Positions 8,257 to 15,674 of a stretch of 15,785 nucleotides of DNA are shown here, in pieces; the first letter of the stretch is position 1, and the number at the start of each line of letters is the position of its first letter. Origin of the DNA: Porphyromonas sp. (GTDB taxonomy: Bacteria > Bacteroidota > Bacteroidia > Bacteroidales > Porphyromonadaceae); NCBI GenBank assembly GCA_029983505.1, contig JASBZK010000041.1, positions 1 through 15,785 of the forward strand, given 5' to 3'. The translations under genes and the position numbers were made by a program. The notes beneath the pieces are model-generated. The model saw only the letters and a list, made by a program, of their open reading frames with translations, did not search any database and was not told where the DNA came from.

Positions 8257-9183
8257 ATGAGTACACCTATTATCAAAATAGACCACCTCTCTCACCGCTA
8301 TAGTGTTCAGTGGGCTGTGAGGGATATCGATTTCGAAATCCCGGAGCCGGGCATATACGGGTTCCTCGGTTCAAACGGTGCCGGCAAATCCACCACGATG
8401 AACATCATGTGCGGTGCCCTCAAACAAACCGAGGGAGACGTCTTCATCAAAGGGCACAGTATCAGCAAGGAGCCCATCGAGGCCAAAAAGAGAATCGGCT
8501 TTTTGCCCCAAGTCCCTCCTTTGCAAAAAGACCTCACGGTAAGCGAATACCTCTCCTACAGCGCCTCCCTGAGGCACGTCCCGGATGGCGAGATTAAGGG
8601 CGCACTCGACCGGGTGCTTGAGCAGTGCCGTATCGGGCACTTCAGAGACCGTCTGATTCGGAACCTCTCCGGCGGTTACCAGCAAAGGGTGGGGATTGCT
8701 CAGGCCATCATACACGAGCCCGAAGTCGTAATCCTTGACGAACCCACAAACGGCTTGGACCCCAATCAGATTCTGGACGTGAGAAGGCTCATCAAGGAAA
8801 TCGCAGAGGACCATACCGTCATCCTCTCCACGCATATCCTCTCCGAAGTGCAGGCTATTTGCGACTACATCTATATGATCGAGCAGGGCAGGCTGGTGTT
8901 CTCGGGGACGGTGCATGAGTTTGACAACTACATCGTACCGGATTCGCTCCTCGTGACGCTTATGGCGCTCCCCGAAGTCGAAGAGATCGAAAAACTGGTC
9001 TCGGTAATGGGAGCCGAAGAGCTCGGTGGAGGCAAATACCGGGTGCGGTTTGACGATTTCCGCGAAGCCACACGACAGATCGTGGAGCATAGTGCACGCA
9101 ATAACTGGCTTTTGACCGAAATGACCCTCGAAAAGAGTTCGATGAATGCCGTCTTCGCAGAGCTCTCCCGCAAACGCCACTAA
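8257..9183 (+). CDS. ABC transporter ATP-binding protein, GldA-like
   Basis: This 308-residue cytoplasmic ATPase should power the permease encoded next. All motifs are present: Walker A GSNGAGKST (38-46), Q-loop Q85, signature LSGGYQQR (137-144), Walker B VVILDEPTNGLD (157-168) and switch histidine in STH (193). The nucleotide-binding domain fills about residues 5-215; a C-terminal segment of about 90 residues is typical of ABC-2 exporters. It resembles the GldA/CcmA-type ATPases of Bacteroidetes. The GldA label rests mainly on the GldF-GldG-like partner downstream, since ATPase subunits of this type are hard to tell apart. It is the first gene of the second operon. Confidence 0.93.
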   Translation: MSTPIIKIDHLSHRYSVQWAVRDIDFEIPEPGIYGFLGSNGAGKSTTMNIMCGALKQTEGDVFIKGHSISKEPIEAKKRIGFLPQVPPLQKDLTVSEYLSYSASLRHVPDGEIKGALDRVLEQCRIGHFRDRLIRNLSGGYQQRVGIAQAIIHEPEVVILDEPTNGLDPNQILDVRRLIKEIAEDHTVILSTHILSEVQAICDYIYMIEQGRLVFSGTVHEFDNYIVPDSLLVTLMALPEVEEIEKLVSVMGAEELGGGKYRVRFDDFREATRQIVEHSARNNWLLTEMTLEKSSMNAVFAELSRKRH

Positions 9184-9216
9184 TCTATTCTCTTTTCTTA
9201 CGGAATATCACCTGCA

Positions 9217-11511
9217 ATGAAAATTATACTCAAGATAGCCAAGGCCGAGCTCCAGTTGCTTTTTTACTCGCCTATCGCTTGGCTGATCCTTATCCTCTTC
9301 TCTTTCACCACCGGCAGTGACTTGGCGGGTTTGCTCAGAGAGCAGATCCAGAGCCTCGCCATGGGCTATCCGCTCAATAACCTTACGAGCCGTTTCTTCT
9401 CGGGCTGGGACGGGATTCTGACCACCGTCCAAGGCAATCTCTACCTTTTCCTGCCCCTCCTGACGATGAACCTCATGAGCCGGGAGCTAAGCTCGGGTTC
9501 CATTAAGCTCCTCTACACGTCTCCCATTACGGACACCCAGATTATACTCGGTAAGTATCTCTCTATGGTAGGGTATATCCTGGTGCTTATGGCCATACTC
9601 TCCGTGTACTGCGTCTGGGGTGCCGTCTCTATCGAGCACTTCAATTACGAAATGATCCTGAGCGGGCTTTTGGGGCTTTTCCTCCTGACTTGCGCCTACG
9701 CCGCAATCGGGCTCTTTATGTCCGGCCTCACCTCTTATCAGGTCGTGGCAGCCATAGGCACTCTGGCGATTTTTACGGTGCTCTCCATGATCTCCGGCTG
9801 GGGTCAAAATATAGCCTTCGTGCGGGACATCACCTACTGGCTCTCTATGACGGGACGCTCCATGGAGTTCGTCCAAGGGATGATTAGTACCGAAAACGTC
9901 CTCTATTTCCTCCTCATTATAGCCCTTTTCCTCTCTCTCTCTATCCTGCGCCTACAGTCCCGTAGGACGATACGCCCGGCTTGGGTGACCGCACTGAGGT
10001 ATGTGGGGGTCTGCTTGGTGGCAGTGGCGATAGGGTACTTCTCCTCCCGCCCTGCTTTCAAGAAGTATATGGACGTGACAGCGACCCAAATCAATACCAT
10101 CACGCCACCGAGCCAGGATATAGTAAGCCGTCTCGACGGTGAGGTGAAGATCACAAGCTATGTGAACCTCCTGGACGAGCACTTCTGGATCGGGATGCCC
10201 GAAAGGCTCAACGAAGACAAAAAACTCTTTGAGCGCTACCTCCGCTTCAAGCCCGATATCAAGCTCGATTACGTCTACTACTATCACGATACTGCTAACC
10301 CCTCTTTTGACGAGCGTTTCCCCAATCTTACGCCGGAAGAGAAATTTAAGAAGATGATAGAGATCGATAACTACGACCCCGATCTCTTCCTCTCGCCCGA
10401 AGAGTTTGAGAAGCTCGGCGTGGACCTCTCCGGCGAAGGGTACCGCTTCGTCAGACAGATTGAGTATAAGGGGAAAAAGACGTTCCTCAGGATCTTTGAC
10501 GACAACCAGATCTTTCCCTCCGAAGCGGAGATATCCGCGGCTCTCAAGCGCCTCGTGATGGATCTGCCGACAGTAGGGTTTGTGATGGACAACGGAGCCC
10601 GTCCCACGGATAATATCGGTGAGAGAGCCTACAGTATGTTTGCCCGATGGAACACTTTCCGTCAGTCGCTCATCAACCAAGGCTTTGCCTACAAAGACGT
10701 GTCGTTAAACCAAAGCATACCTCAGGATGTCAATATCCTCGTAGTGGCCGATCTTAGAGAGCCACTGAACGAAGCTAAGGTCGCGCGCCTCAGAGAGTAC
10801 ATAGACTGCGGAGGCAACCTCCTTGTGACGGCCGATCCCGGAGACGGAGATGCCATGAACTCCGTCTCTAACCTCGTGGGCGTGCACTTTGGGGACGGGC
10901 AGATCGTTCACCCCACGGCGGAGTACCCCGCTAACCTCGTCCTCGCCACGCCCACCGAAGAGGCCGGCAATCTCTCCTACTTCCTCGGGACGCTCCGCGC
11001 AAACGGGTACGGGATCACGATGCCGGGTGCTATGCCGCTTACTTTTGACTCCGGCGTCGGATTCGAAGCCGTATCGCTTTTCCGGACACCCGAGACCGGA
11101 TACTGGGACGAGCTTGAGACCGTAGATTTCGTCAAAGACACTACAGTGCTGAACCCCACGGCGGGCGAAAAGGAAGCGGCCTATGACCTCGTCCTCGCAC
11201 TCTCTCGCACTATGGGCGACAAGACCCAAAAGATCCTCATCTCTGGTGATGCCGACTGCATCAGCAATGGCGAATTGACCCGTCAGCGCCCCGGTCTTAG
11301 TGCCTTCAACTACTACATGGTCCTTGGTGCTTTCGATTGGCTCTCGGACGGCGAAGCTCCCGTGGACGTACGGCGCCCCGATTCCCCCGATAATGATATG
11401 GTAATCTCGGAGAGCTCCGTCTCCGTCGTCTCTTTCCTATTCGTCTGGCTGATGCCCGGTCTTATGCTGCTTGCGGCGATATTCATCTGGCTCAGAAGAC
11501 GCGGACGCTAA
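9217..11511 (+). CDS. ABC-2 permease fused to GldG-like domain (GldF-GldG fusion)
   Basis: This 764-residue inner-membrane protein has two parts. Residues 1-250 hold about six transmembrane helices (near 14-32, 70-88, 113-135, 146-170, 175-194, 226-246) and the segment SRELSSGSIKLLYTSPITD, typical of GldF-type ABC-2 permeases. From about 260 a further helix (260-277) leads into a large extracytoplasmic domain beginning DVTATQINTITPPSQDIV and including VNILVVADLREPLNEAKVARL, as in the ABC_transp_aux/GldG family. A final helix (about 736-758) ends in a basic tail, LRRRGR. In flavobacteria GldF and GldG are normally separate; here they are one chain. It lies 33 bp after the ATPase gene. The transported substrate is unknown, and gliding is not implied. 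Confidence 0.9.
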   Translation: MKIILKIAKAELQLLFYSPIAWLILILFSFTTGSDLAGLLREQIQSLAMGYPLNNLTSRFFSGWDGILTTVQGNLYLFLPLLTMNLMSRELSSGSIKLLYTSPITDTQIILGKYLSMVGYILVLMAILSVYCVWGAVSIEHFNYEMILSGLLGLFLLTCAYAAIGLFMSGLTSYQVVAAIGTLAIFTVLSMISGWGQNIAFVRDITYWLSMTGRSMEFVQGMISTENVLYFLLIIALFLSLSILRLQSRRTIRPAWVTALRYVGVCLVAVAIGYFSSRPAFKKYMDVTATQINTITPPSQDIVSRLDGEVKITSYVNLLDEHFWIGMPERLNEDKKLFERYLRFKPDIKLDYVYYYHDTANPSFDERFPNLTPEEKFKKMIEIDNYDPDLFLSPEEFEKLGVDLSGEGYRFVRQIEYKGKKTFLRIFDDNQIFPSEAEISAALKRLVMDLPTVGFVMDNGARPTDNIGERAYSMFARWNTFRQSLINQGFAYKDVSLNQSIPQDVNILVVADLREPLNEAKVARLREYIDCGGNLLVTADPGDGDAMNSVSNLVGVHFGDGQIVHPTAEYPANLVLATPTEEAGNLSYFLGTLRANGYGITMPGAMPLTFDSGVGFEAVSLFRTPETGYWDELETVDFVKDTTVLNPTAGEKEAAYDLVLALSRTMGDKTQKILISGDADCISNGELTRQRPGLSAFNYYMVLGAFDWLSDGEAPVDVRRPDSPDNDMVISESSVSVVSFLFVWLMPGLMLLAAIFIWLRRRGR

Positions 11512-11546
11512 GCGTAGAAGAACAGCTTTCATAGACACACTACGAT

Positions 11547-12881
11547 ATGGCATTCATAGTCGACAAACAGACGCTCTCCGACCTTAAAGTCTTCAATAAG
11601 CCCCAGAGCGACTCCATTTTCGGTCTCTTCAATAAAATGAAGACGAGCGGTGCGGCGAAGATTCTCGAAGATATGTTTCGCTACCCGCTCTCGGACGAAA
11701 AGAAGATCCGGAGCCGGCTCTCCGTCCTCCGTTTCTTTATGGAACACGACGCGGAGCTCCGTTACTCGTTCGAGAGTGAGTGGTTCGATTCGGTCGAGCA
11801 CTACCTCGCCGACACAGACGAGCGAAGCAGGCTCAAGAGTTACACCAATACGATGCGCGCCCGTTTCAATCGTGCAATAGGCGCGGACACCGGGTATGCG
11901 TTGATACACAAAGCGGTGCTTAGTTCCGCCCGGATTTTCGCTTCGGCCCGGACGCTTGCGGACGACTTGTCCGGAGCCCCGGAGCCCCTTCTACGGGAAA
12001 GAGAGCAGATACTGACTGCGCTTGACTCCCCGGTGCTTGAAGGGGTGGAAAAAGAGTCCCACTCCCGTCATCTCCCTTACCAAAAGGTCGCCGTTTTGGA
12101 TGACCGTCTGAGGTATAAGGGATTCACCGAGTTCCGAGCCCTTTTGGATTCGCTCTACCGCATCGAAGTCTACCGTACGGTCGCCGGCGTTGCCCTTGAG
12201 CGCGGGTTCACGCTTCCTGAGGTTCTTTCAGGGGGCGAAGAGGAGCTTTTTATCGAAAACCTTCGACACCCGCTCCTCCCTTACGCCGTTACCAATGACG
12301 TCTCCATCACAAGCCGGAGGCGTATCATCTTCCTCACGGGGGCCAATATGGCGGGAAAGTCCACGTTTATGAAATCTTTTGGCACAGCTCTCTTTTTGGC
12401 CCATATCGGGTTCCCGGTCCCGGCCACTGCGTTGCGTTTCAAGGTCTCGAGCGGGCTTTTCACGACGATTAACCTCCCGGACAATATGCAGGCGGGGCTG
12501 AGCCACTTTTATGCTGAAGTCAAAAGGCTTCGCAGGGTCGCTGAACGCTTGAGGCGGACAGGACACCTCGTGGTCATCTTTGACGAACTTTTCCGCGGCA
12601 CCAACGTCAAGGACGCCAGGGAGGGAACCGTAGAGGTACTCCGGGCTTTTGCGGAGCGAAAAGATTCTATTCTTCTTATTTCCACGCACATCATAGAGGC
12701 CGGAGAGGATCTCGAAGACCTCAAAGACCGGATCGCTTTTCTCTACTTCCCCACGATTATGGGTGAGGACGGCAAGCCGACCTATACCTATAAGCTCCGG
12801 GAAGGCATCACGGGCGACCGTCACGGGATGAAGATCGTGAATAATGAAAAAATCATCGAGATTTTGAACCACCGCGTATGA
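11547..12881 (+). CDS. MutS-like ATPase without mismatch-recognition domain (first of pair)
   Basis: This 444-residue protein is a MutS-family relative that keeps only the core helical region and the C-terminal ATPase. Walker A is TGANMAGKST (264-273), followed by FMKSFGTALFLAHIGFPVPA. LSHFYAEVKRL (318-328) matches the region before Walker B in MutS, Walker B is VVIFDELFRGTN (342-353), and ISTH (378-381) matches the MutS ATHY segment. Full MutS has about 850 residues; the N-terminal mismatch-recognition domain is absent, as is any Smr nuclease domain, so this is neither MutS1 nor MutS2. It starts 35 bp after the permease gene and overlaps the next gene by 4 bp. Function is unknown; a role in mismatch repair should not be assumed. 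Confidence 0.88.
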   Translation: MAFIVDKQTLSDLKVFNKPQSDSIFGLFNKMKTSGAAKILEDMFRYPLSDEKKIRSRLSVLRFFMEHDAELRYSFESEWFDSVEHYLADTDERSRLKSYTNTMRARFNRAIGADTGYALIHKAVLSSARIFASARTLADDLSGAPEPLLREREQILTALDSPVLEGVEKESHSRHLPYQKVAVLDDRLRYKGFTEFRALLDSLYRIEVYRTVAGVALERGFTLPEVLSGGEEELFIENLRHPLLPYAVTNDVSITSRRRIIFLTGANMAGKSTFMKSFGTALFLAHIGFPVPATALRFKVSSGLFTTINLPDNMQAGLSHFYAEVKRLRRVAERLRRTGHLVVIFDELFRGTNVKDAREGTVEVLRAFAERKDSILLISTHIIEAGEDLEDLKDRIAFLYFPTIMGEDGKPTYTYKLREGITGDRHGMKIVNNEKIIEILNHRV

Positions 12882-14209
12882 GTTTTATTATCGACAAACA
12901 GACGATTAAGGATCTGAATCTGCTGGGGAAGTACGACAGTAAGTCCATCTTCCACATCTATGACCGGGCCAAGACGCGGGGTGGCCGTAAGCTGATGGAG
13001 GAAATGTTCCTCTCTCCGCTCTCGGACAGCGACGCCATCAATGCCAGAAGCAGGCGTTTCGGGGCCTTTATGGCTAATCCGGTCTCGTTCCCTTTTGATG
13101 AGGAGGCCATAGAGAGTGCCGAAAACTACCTGAGTATGCCGGCGCGTGGCGGACGGCTTGCCAACTTCTTGAGACTCTTCGGCAAGAAAAGTCTGCTCTA
13201 CATCTCCGGAAACCGCATCATCGAGACGATGGGCAGTCAGATTCTGGGATTACTCAAGGTCTTTGACCGGTTGGTTATTTTCTCCGAAGAGTACGCTTCC
13301 CGGGTCTCTCCTTATGCTTCGGATGCGGAAGAGATCTCCGAGCTACTGTCTTTACCCGGTCTCAGGTCTTTACTTCCCCTCAAAAACGAGAAGGATCTCA
13401 CTTTTGCCCAAATAGTGCGGTGCCATTATGCGCTGACTGCGGAGCACTCGGACGCGGTGAATCGTCTGATGCAGATCATTTACCGTTTGGATCTCGAGAT
13501 TGCGGTCGCCGGAGTGGCTACCGAGCGGGGTTTTTGTGTGGCAACCGCGACCTCTGCTGCCCCGGAGCAGCCCTTTTTCCGGGGTGAGGCTATTTTCCAC
13601 CCGGCCATAAAGGGTGCCAAAGGGAACGACCTCACTCTTGACCGAACTCGGAATATGCTCTTCCTCACGGGTGCCAATATGGCGGGCAAATCCACCTTTA
13701 TGAAGTCGGTGGGTATCGCGCTCTATCTTGCACATATGGGTTTCCCGGTGCCTGCCAAATCTTTGGACTTTACGGCGTGTGACGGCCTTTTTACTTCGAT
13801 CAATGTCTCTGACGACCTCACGAAAGGGTACAGCCACTATTACGCTGAAGTGATGAGGGTGAAAAAGGTGGCAACAAGCGTGGCTGAAGGGCATAATCTC
13901 TTCGTTATCCTCGACGAACTCTTCAAGGGCACCAACGTCAAGGACGCTTTGGATGCCACTTTCGCGGTGCTAAAGGCTCTCTCTCACCACCATAACTGTT
14001 TCTTTGTGGTCTCCACCCACATCCTCGAGGCCGCCGGTGCGCTTAAGGAGCTTCCCAACGTCAAGTTCGGGTACTTGCCGACAGTGATCGTCAATGGTCT
14101 GCCGGAGTACACCTATCGCCTCACGGAAGGGATCTCCGAAGACCGCCAGGGTATGATGCTTATCCGGAAGGAACAGATTGTCGAACGCATCAAAGAGCGC
14201 ATAGCCTAA
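12878..14209 (+). CDS. MutS-like ATPase without mismatch-recognition domain (second of pair)
   Basis: This 443-residue paralogue of the preceding protein shares the same layout almost residue for residue: MSFIIDKQTIKDL at the start, Walker A TGANMAGKST at 264-273, YSHYYAEVMRV at 318-328, Walker B FVILDELFKGTN at 342-353 and VSTH at 378-381. The middle regions (about 90-220) are much less alike, so the two have diverged where partner or substrate contacts might lie. The start codon overlaps the upstream stop (ATGA), which suggests coupled translation and a heterodimer, as in other MutS-family pairs; this is inference. It is the last gene of the operon, with tandem terminator hairpins starting 8 bp after its stop. 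Confidence 0.88.
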   Translation: MSFIIDKQTIKDLNLLGKYDSKSIFHIYDRAKTRGGRKLMEEMFLSPLSDSDAINARSRRFGAFMANPVSFPFDEEAIESAENYLSMPARGGRLANFLRLFGKKSLLYISGNRIIETMGSQILGLLKVFDRLVIFSEEYASRVSPYASDAEEISELLSLPGLRSLLPLKNEKDLTFAQIVRCHYALTAEHSDAVNRLMQIIYRLDLEIAVAGVATERGFCVATATSAAPEQPFFRGEAIFHPAIKGAKGNDLTLDRTRNMLFLTGANMAGKSTFMKSVGIALYLAHMGFPVPAKSLDFTACDGLFTSINVSDDLTKGYSHYYAEVMRVKKVATSVAEGHNLFVILDELFKGTNVKDALDATFAVLKALSHHHNCFFVVSTHILEAAGALKELPNVKFGYLPTVIVNGLPEYTYRLTEGISEDRQGMMLIRKEQIVERIKERIA

Positions 14210-14216
14210 TGCTTTC

Positions 14217-14248
14217 ATACGGGCCGGGGATTTCGTCTCGGTCCGTAT
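14217..14248 (+). terminator. First of two tandem hairpins after the mutS-like pair
   Basis: ATACGGGCCGGGG (14217-14229) pairs with TCTCGGTCCGTAT (14236-14248), 13 bp including G-U pairs, around loop ATTTCG. The G-U pairs form only in plus-strand RNA. There is no T-tract directly after it. Confidence 0.6.
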
Positions 14249-14261
14249 CCTCAGACGAAAA

Positions 14262-14301
14262 GGTATAGGCCGGGGAGATTGTCTCGGTCTGTACCTTTTT
14301 T
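14262..14301 (+). terminator. Second tandem hairpin with T-tract: rho-independent terminator
   Basis: GGTATAGGCCGGGG (14262-14275) pairs with TCTCGGTCTGTACC (14282-14295), 14 bp including G-U pairs, around loop AGATTG, followed by six T residues (14296-14301). It is a near copy of the hairpin 46 bp upstream. It should terminate the ABC-mutS transcript. Confidence 0.88.
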
Positions 14302-14361
14302 CTCTCACTGTTGTGCAATCTCAGAGGTTAAGACCGTCAAAGAAATAAGAGTGGTCGGTAG

Positions 14362-14380
14362 TGTCCCCAAAAGTGAGTAG
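14362..14380. repeat. Left terminal inverted repeat of the IS256 remnant
   Basis: TGTCCCCAAAAGTGAGTAG matches the inverse of the right end, with one mismatch in the first 18 bases. Confidence 0.85.
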
Positions 14381-14496
14381 AGGCTGTTGGACGTAACAGC
14401 TTCGGGTCACGCAAACATACCACTTTCTTCTTCGCTACGGCGGACTCATAGGCACACTCCTTTCCCTGTCGTTTTTTGCCGTTTTTATTCAGCCGG

Positions 14497-15206
14497 TTAT
14501 TCGATCGAGGTCTTCTTGAGACCGCCTACAAGCCCTCCGATCTTTCTCTCTAAGTAGGTGGCATTCATCGCTATCGCGGTGATGAGGTTGAGTGCAGATT
14601 TGGGTGTCGGGTACTGGGTCTTTCTCTTCGATGACCCTTTGATTTCACGGTTAAACCGCTCCACCCAATTCGTCGTGTAGAGGTACGGTCGTTGCGCCGA
14701 GGTGTAGCCCGGATAGGTAAAGTATTATTTTGTACGCGGGTCTTCTCTCTTCACTTTCAGAAATTTGTAGTCCCCGCTCCATCTGTCGCAAAACTCCTCA
14801 AAACGCTTCCTCCTTCTCCGGCAACCGGCGCTCCCGCCACTCCTTCACCCCTTCCATCGTACTCATGCACAACCGGTTGATCTGGATCGTCCGAGTGCCT
14901 CTGTCCGTATAACAGTCCCAACACTTCGTTGATTTCGCTCATCGTGTGCCCTTGCCGGTACAACAGCGACGACAGCTCTTCCATCTCCCGGTGCTCTTCT
15001 TTCAACAATAGCAACAGCTTCGGGTAAAAGCCCGACTTCCGTGTCCTCGGTACCCGCAACTCCGGCATGTCACCCCCGTAGATCACTCTCCGACCTCGGT
15101 ACCCGTTGCTGCTCTCGCCGCTCTCTTCCTTGTACAGCTCGCGCTCTCCGTCCATTATTACCTCCGGCATAAGACGCATCAAATCCTCAATGCCCCCCTT
15201 TTTCTG
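14497..15206 (-). pseudogene. IS256-family transposase, internally deleted and frameshifted
   Basis: Read from 15206 down, the frame gives IEDLMRLMPEVIMDGERE, then MPELRVPRTRKSGFYPKL and LLYRQGHTMSEINEVLGLLY, the N-terminal pattern of IS256 transposases. Near 14890 the homology moves to another frame (QINRLCMSTMEGVKEWRERR). Near 14800 it moves again, directly into the C-terminal part (FEEFCDRWSGDYKFLKVKRE). An in-frame TAA at 14725-14727 interrupts this before YPGYTSAQRPYLYTTNWVER and FNREIKG; the gene ends at the TAA at 14497-14499. About 160 residues are missing compared with a typical 400-residue member, including the region that carries the first two acidic catalytic residues. The start is uncertain; a TTG at 15182 and an ATG at 15179 are in frame. 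Confidence 0.85.
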
Positions 15207-15243
15207 TTACCTTTTCTCCTTCTTATTTCCTTAAATTGCATCC

Positions 15244-15345
15244 GTGTAAGGTTCATTCTCGTTCCTCGTTTTCGGGTTTATTTCTTGCGGCCTCTAACCG
15301 CAATTCTTTTTCGCTTCCCAAAACTAACGTTTTTGAACCTTACAC
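15244..15345. repeat. 12-bp inverted repeat within the IS leader
   Basis: GTGTAAGGTTCA (15244-15255) and TGAACCTTACAC (15334-15345) are perfect inverse copies separated by 78 bp. They flank the untranslated region between the IS end and the transposase start. In RNA read inward from the end they could fold so as to limit transposase translation from outside promoters; that role is inferred. Confidence 0.6.
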
Positions 15346-15358
15346 ACTTTTGGGGACA
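15340..15358. repeat. Right terminal inverted repeat of the IS256 remnant
   Basis: TTACACACTTTTGGGGACA is the inverse counterpart of the left end. It also overlaps one arm of a 12-bp inverted repeat inside the element. Confidence 0.85.
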
Positions 15359-15476
15359 GTATCGGCTTCGTTGTCAAAGCTCGGTTTTCCCGCTGTCGCT
15401 GGAAAACCTCGACTGTGACCGCCTACCTGCTCGGAACCCATCGATACGAAAAAACGACTGTCCCACCATCCTCCAT

Positions 15477-15525
15477 GGTGGTGCTTGCTTATTCTAACTC
15501 TTGTGTTGCACTTACGATTGGACAA
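15477..15525. repeat. 49-bp direct repeat, copy 2
   Basis: This copy is identical to 140-188 except at 15511 (C instead of T) and lies in the same orientation. It has its own hairpin at the left edge: CCACCAT (15463-15469) pairs with ATGGTGG (15475-15481) around CCTCC. The hairpin bases differ from copy 1 but a hairpin is kept in the same place, suggesting that it is part of the element. Confidence 0.9.
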
Positions 15526-15625
15526 TACGCATACTTGTCAAACAGCGCTGCACTGTTGCAGAGCTTTTCCTGAGATGCTCATACAGTGTAAACAATTGCG
15601 ATATAGCTGGTTGTAGTATTGGGAT

Positions 15626-15674
15626 GCAGTAAGGGCGTAAATCATCAGCCTGGATGATTTACGCCCTTTACTGC
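15626..15674. repeat. Long-stem inverted repeat / hairpin
   Basis: GCAGTAAGGGCGTAAATCATC (15626-15646) pairs with 15653-15674 around loop AGCCTG, 21 bp with a single bulged base. No T-tract follows on either strand, which argues against a simple intrinsic terminator. It may be a bidirectional terminator, a small palindromic repeat or an end of an unseen element. Confidence 0.75.

Larger units (their letters stand above)
14362..15358 (-). mobile_element. Internally deleted IS256-family insertion sequence
   Basis: The element is bounded by terminal inverted repeats: TGTCCCCAAAAGTGAGTA at 14362-14379 and the inverse of TGTCCCCAAAAGTGTGTA at 15341-15358. Between them lies a broken IS256 (Mutator)-type transposase on the minus strand. 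The element is about 1.0 kb, whereas intact members are usually around 1.3-1.4 kb; the difference fits the missing catalytic middle of the transposase. The 8-9 bp on either side (GTCGGTAG and GTATCGGC) do not match, so no target-site duplication is visible. The element cannot move by itself, but its ends might still be recognised by a transposase encoded elsewhere. Confidence 0.85.

Noticed and set aside
11547..14209. Annotation of the pair as canonical mutS mismatch-repair genes
   Set aside because: The proteins are half the normal length, lack the mismatch-recognition domain and have no mutL nearby.
14217..14301. A CRISPR array or other direct-repeat array
   Set aside because: Only two units exist, each is a self-complementary hairpin, and the second ends in a T-tract, as expected for terminators.
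15340..15525. 61-codon minus-strand open frame running from the 49-bp repeat to the IS end
   Set aside because: It starts at TTG, is made of repeat and IS-end sequence and has no recognised domain; it is better explained as repeat DNA.
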